DNA of 64,000 nt from Inia geoffrensis (lineage: Eukaryota; Chordata; Mammalia; Artiodactyla; Iniidae), in assembly GCA_036417435.1 (NCBI GenBank), contig CM070901.1, positions 10,452,001 through 10,516,000 on the forward strand, in the 5' to 3' direction. Each line of letters begins with the position of its first letter. The first letter of the stretch is position 1. The notes under the pieces are model-generated. The model saw only the letters and a list, made by a program, of their open reading frames with translations. It was not told where the DNA came from and made no database searches. A program made the translations under genes and the position numbers. Below are positions 61,099 through 64,000 of this stretch, one piece after another.

Positions 61099-62033
61099 TT
61101 TAACTTTTTTTTGTTTGCTTAATTATTTTGTTTTTATTGCGGTATAGTTGATTCACAATGTTGTGTTAGTTTCAGGTGTACAGCAAAGTGAATCAGTTAT
61201 ATATATACATACATACACTCTTTTTAAAAATTCTTTTCCCATATAGGCCATTACAGAGTATTGAGTAGAGTTCCCTGTGCTATACGGCAGGTTCTTATTA
61301 GTTATCTATTTTATGTATAGTAGTGTATATGTCAATCCCAATCTCCCAATTTATCCCTCTCCCCCATCCCCTGGTAACCGTACGTTTGTTTTCTACATCT
61401 GTGACTCTTCTGTCTTGTAAATAAGTTCATTTGTACCCTTTTATTAGATTCCACATATAAGCGATATCATATGGTATTTGCCTTTCTCTGTCTGACTTAC
61501 TTCACTCAGTATGACAGTCTCTAGGTCCATCCATGTTGCAAATGGCATTATTTTGTTCTTTTTATGGCTGAGTAATATTCCATTGTATATATGTACCACA
61601 TCTTCTTTATCCATTCCCCTGTTGATGGACATTTAGGTTGCTTTCATGTCCTGGCTATTGTAAATAGTGTTGCAATGACCGTTGGGGCGCATGTATCTTT
61701 TCAAATTATGGTTTTCTTTGGGTATATGTCTAGGAGTGGGATTGCTGGGTCATATGGTAGTTCTATTTTTAGCTTTTTAAGGAGCCTCCATAATGTTCTC
61801 CATAGTGGCTGTTCCAGTTTACACTCCCACCAACAGTGTAGGAGGGTTCCCTTTTCTCCACACCCGCTCCAGCATTTATTGTTTGTAGATATATTGATGA
61901 TGGCCATTCTGACCAGAGTGAGGTGGTACCTCATTGTAGTTTTGATTTGCATTTCTCTACTACTTAGCAATGTTGAGCATCTTTTCATGTGCTTCTATAC
62001 GTCTTCTTTGAATAAATGTCTATTTAGATCTTT
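61099..62033 (-). mobile_element. 5'-truncated LINE-1, minus strand
   Basis: T-rich start, then a 3' UTR (attgcggtatagttgattca, gttagtttcaggtgtacagc) and the ORF2 C-terminal part to 62033, including [19 protein letters not shown] in the minus frame 61988-61701. Likely target duplication agagttggttct (61087-61098) and agagtttgttct (62034-62045), one mismatch. Confidence 0.9.
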
Positions 62034-62045
62034 AGAGTTTGTTCT

Positions 62046-62240
62046 GAGTGTTGCCTGCCCTTAATGAGTAGGAGACACCAGACAAAGATTCATGCAACCT
62101 GGAGATATCTTGGTGTCTATGAGACACAAAGACCACATAAGGAGGGAAGTACACCTTGGCCATATAAGAAAAGCTGTTTCTCTAACATCCATGGAGAGGA
62201 CAAGTAGAAAGGAGGTGTCTGATGCCCCTCCACTCTTTTT
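62046..62240. other. Short unique interval between two LINE-1s
   Basis: Nothing is recognised. Confidence 0.5.
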
Positions 62241-62244
62241 TTTA

Positions 62245-64000
62245 AATTAATTAATTAGTTAGTTTATTTCTTATTGAAGTAATTTTGATTTACAACATGC
62301 CAATCTCTGCTGTAAAGCAAAGTGACTCAGTTTTACACATATAGACATTCTTTTTTTTAATATTCTTTTTCATTATGGTTTATCTCAGGAGATTAGATAT
62401 AGTTCCCTGTGCTATACAGTAGGACCTTGTTGTTTATCCATTCTATATATAATAGTTTGTATTCTACCAACCCCAAATTCCCACAAGTCTGTTTCTGTTT
62501 TGTAAATAAGTTTATTTCTGTCATATTTTAGATTCCACATATAAGTGATATAATATAGTAATTTGTCTTTCTTTTTCTGACTTACTTCACTTAGTATGAT
62601 AATCTCTGGGCCCATCCATGTTGCTGCAAATGGCATTATTTCATTCTTTTTATGGCTGAGTAGTATTCCATTGTATATATGTACCATATCTTCTTTATCC
62701 ATTCATCTGTTGATGGCCATTTACTTTGTTTCCATGTCTCGGCTCTTGTGAATAATGCTGCTATGAACATAGGGGTGCATGAATCTTTTCAAATTATAGT
62801 TTTGTCTGGGTATATACCCAGGAGTGAAATTGCTGGATCATATGGCAACTCTATTTTAAGTTTATTTAGGGACCTCCGTACTGTTTTCCATAGTGGTTGC
62901 ACCAGCAGTGCAGGAGGGTTCCATTTTCTCCACACCCTCTCCAACGTTTGTTATTTGTAGAGTTTTTAATGATCACCATTCTTATTGGTGTGAGGTGATA
63001 CCTCCTTGTAATTTTGATTTGCATTTCTCTAATAATCAGTGATGTTGAGCATCTTTTCATATGCCTATTGGCCATCTGTATGTCTTCTTTGGAGTAATGT
63101 CTATTTATGTCTTCTGCCCATTTTTTAATTGGGTTATTTGTATTTTTTGTTACTGAGTTGTATGAGCTGTTTGTTTATTTATGAAATCAAGCTCTTGTTG
63201 GTCACTTTGTTTGAAAATGTTTTCTCTCAGTCCTTAGGTTGTCTTTTCTTTTTGTTTATGGTTTCCTTTGCTGTGAAAAATCTTTTAAGTTTAATTAAAT
63301 CCCATTTGTTTATTTTTGTTTTCATTTCTTTTGAGTTTGGAGACTAACCTAAGAAAACATTGGTACGATTTATGTCAGAGAATGTTCTGCCTATGCTCTC
63401 TTCTCGGAGTTTTATGGTGTCATGTTTTATTTTTAAGTCTTTAAGCCATTTTGAGTTTATTTTGTGCATGGTGTGAGAGTGTTCTAACTTCATTGATTTA
63501 CATGACACTGTCCAGCTTTCCCAGCACCACTTGCTGAGGAGACTTTTTCCCATTTTATATTCTTGCATCCTTTGTCAAAAATCAATTGACCATAAGTGTG
63601 TGGATTTATTTCTGGGCTCTCTATTCTGTTCCATTGATCCATATGTCTGGTTTTGTGCCAATACCACACTGTTTTGATTACTGTAGCTTAGTATTATTGT
63701 TTGAAGTCTGCAAGAGTTATACGTTCTGCTTTGTTTTTGTTCCTCAGGATTGTTTTGGCAATTCTGGGTCTTTTATGGTTCCAGATAAATTTTATGATTT
63801 TTTGTTCTGGTTCTGTGAAAAATGTCATGGGTATTTTGATAGGGATCGCATTAAATCTGTAGACTGCTTTGGGTAGTATGGCCATTTTAACAAAATTTTT
63901 CCAATCCAAGAGCATGGGATATCTTTCCATTTCTTTGAATTCTATTTAACTTCCTTTATTAATGTTTTATGGTTCTTAGCATATAAGTCTTACATCTCCT
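62245..64000 (-). mobile_element. LINE-1, minus strand, runs off the window
   Basis: 3' UTR from about 62245, then ORF2 antisense from about 62560 to the window end, reaching the thumb region ([20 protein letters not shown] at about 63855-63795). ORF2 is broken into short frames (62702-62412, 63075-62866, 63568-63344, 63930-63694). The zinc-knuckle-like segment reads [16 protein letters not shown] with a small deletion after it. More diverged than the full-length L1. Confidence 0.92.

Noticed and set aside
1..64000. CRISPR arrays, bacterial operons, riboswitches, phage or plasmid origins
   Set aside because: The content is mammalian interspersed repeats throughout; no regularly spaced repeat array or prokaryotic gene order exists.

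Overview
The window is nuclear DNA of a mammal, most likely a cetacean (whale or dolphin). It carries nine copies of the tRNA-Glu-derived CHR SINE family. Eight are the short form typical of whales and dolphins (head gggcttccctggtggcgc, B box gggttcgtgcc, A tail) and one is the longer CHR-1-like form. It also has LINE-1 elements with cetartiodactyl-type 3' ends and a mariner MITE of the kind known from cetartiodactyl genomes. I saw no ruminant BovB or Bov-tA. No complete or convincing host protein-coding exon, rRNA, tRNA or snRNA is visible. The DNA is AT-rich and looks like intergenic desert or the inside of a very large intron. Layout: 715-3480 is an old, internally deleted L1. 4055-4277 is a CHR SINE. 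4500-5670 holds weak old L1 pieces. 6185-10385 has MIR, MLT1-type LTR, (AC)23, L2, a second MLT1-like LTR and MIR. 10386-12654 is featureless. 12655-16430 is a patchwork of ancient L1 pieces. 16867-18976 has two SINEs, L2, MIR and a 43-bp tandem duplication. 19640-26865 is the dominant element: a full-length L1 on the minus strand with a 12-bp target-site duplication, a GC-rich 5' UTR with a YY1 site at its tip, decayed ORF1 and ORF2, and a CHR SINE in its 3' UTR. 27110-30145 has L2, a repeat-poor block, MER5A-like and Tigger1-derived DNA transposons and a short variant SINE. 30609-34460 has an MLT2-like LTR, a nested L1 pair with a 21-bp target-site duplication, a microsatellite, a SINE and a tiny L1 tail. 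34461-44700 is mostly unique sequence with a GC-richer LTR-like patch near 35300-35830, an L2 and two MIRs. 44725-50556 has an MLT1-type LTR, two SINEs and a GC-richer segment. 50557-51800 is the only plus-strand L1. 51960-55205 is old L1 broken by an LTR, a short L1 tail and a SINE. 56432-56513 is a mariner MITE. 56520-61098 is mostly unique. 61099-64000 holds two more minus-strand L1s, the second running off the window. The window is therefore shaped by layered retrotransposition, not by cooperating genes. Insertion order can be read from nesting: old L1, L2, MIR and MaLR first, then DNA transposons and younger L1s, then CHR SINEs. The points most worth a second look are the near-total minus orientation of L1s (which fits, but does not prove, a plus-strand host transcript), the full-length L1 whose reverse-transcriptase FADD motif has become LTND and whose 5' UTR holds a long antisense ORF running into flanking DNA, and length variation of a 15-bp repeat unit inside the CHR SINEs. 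I found nothing that I can honestly call a new biological system.
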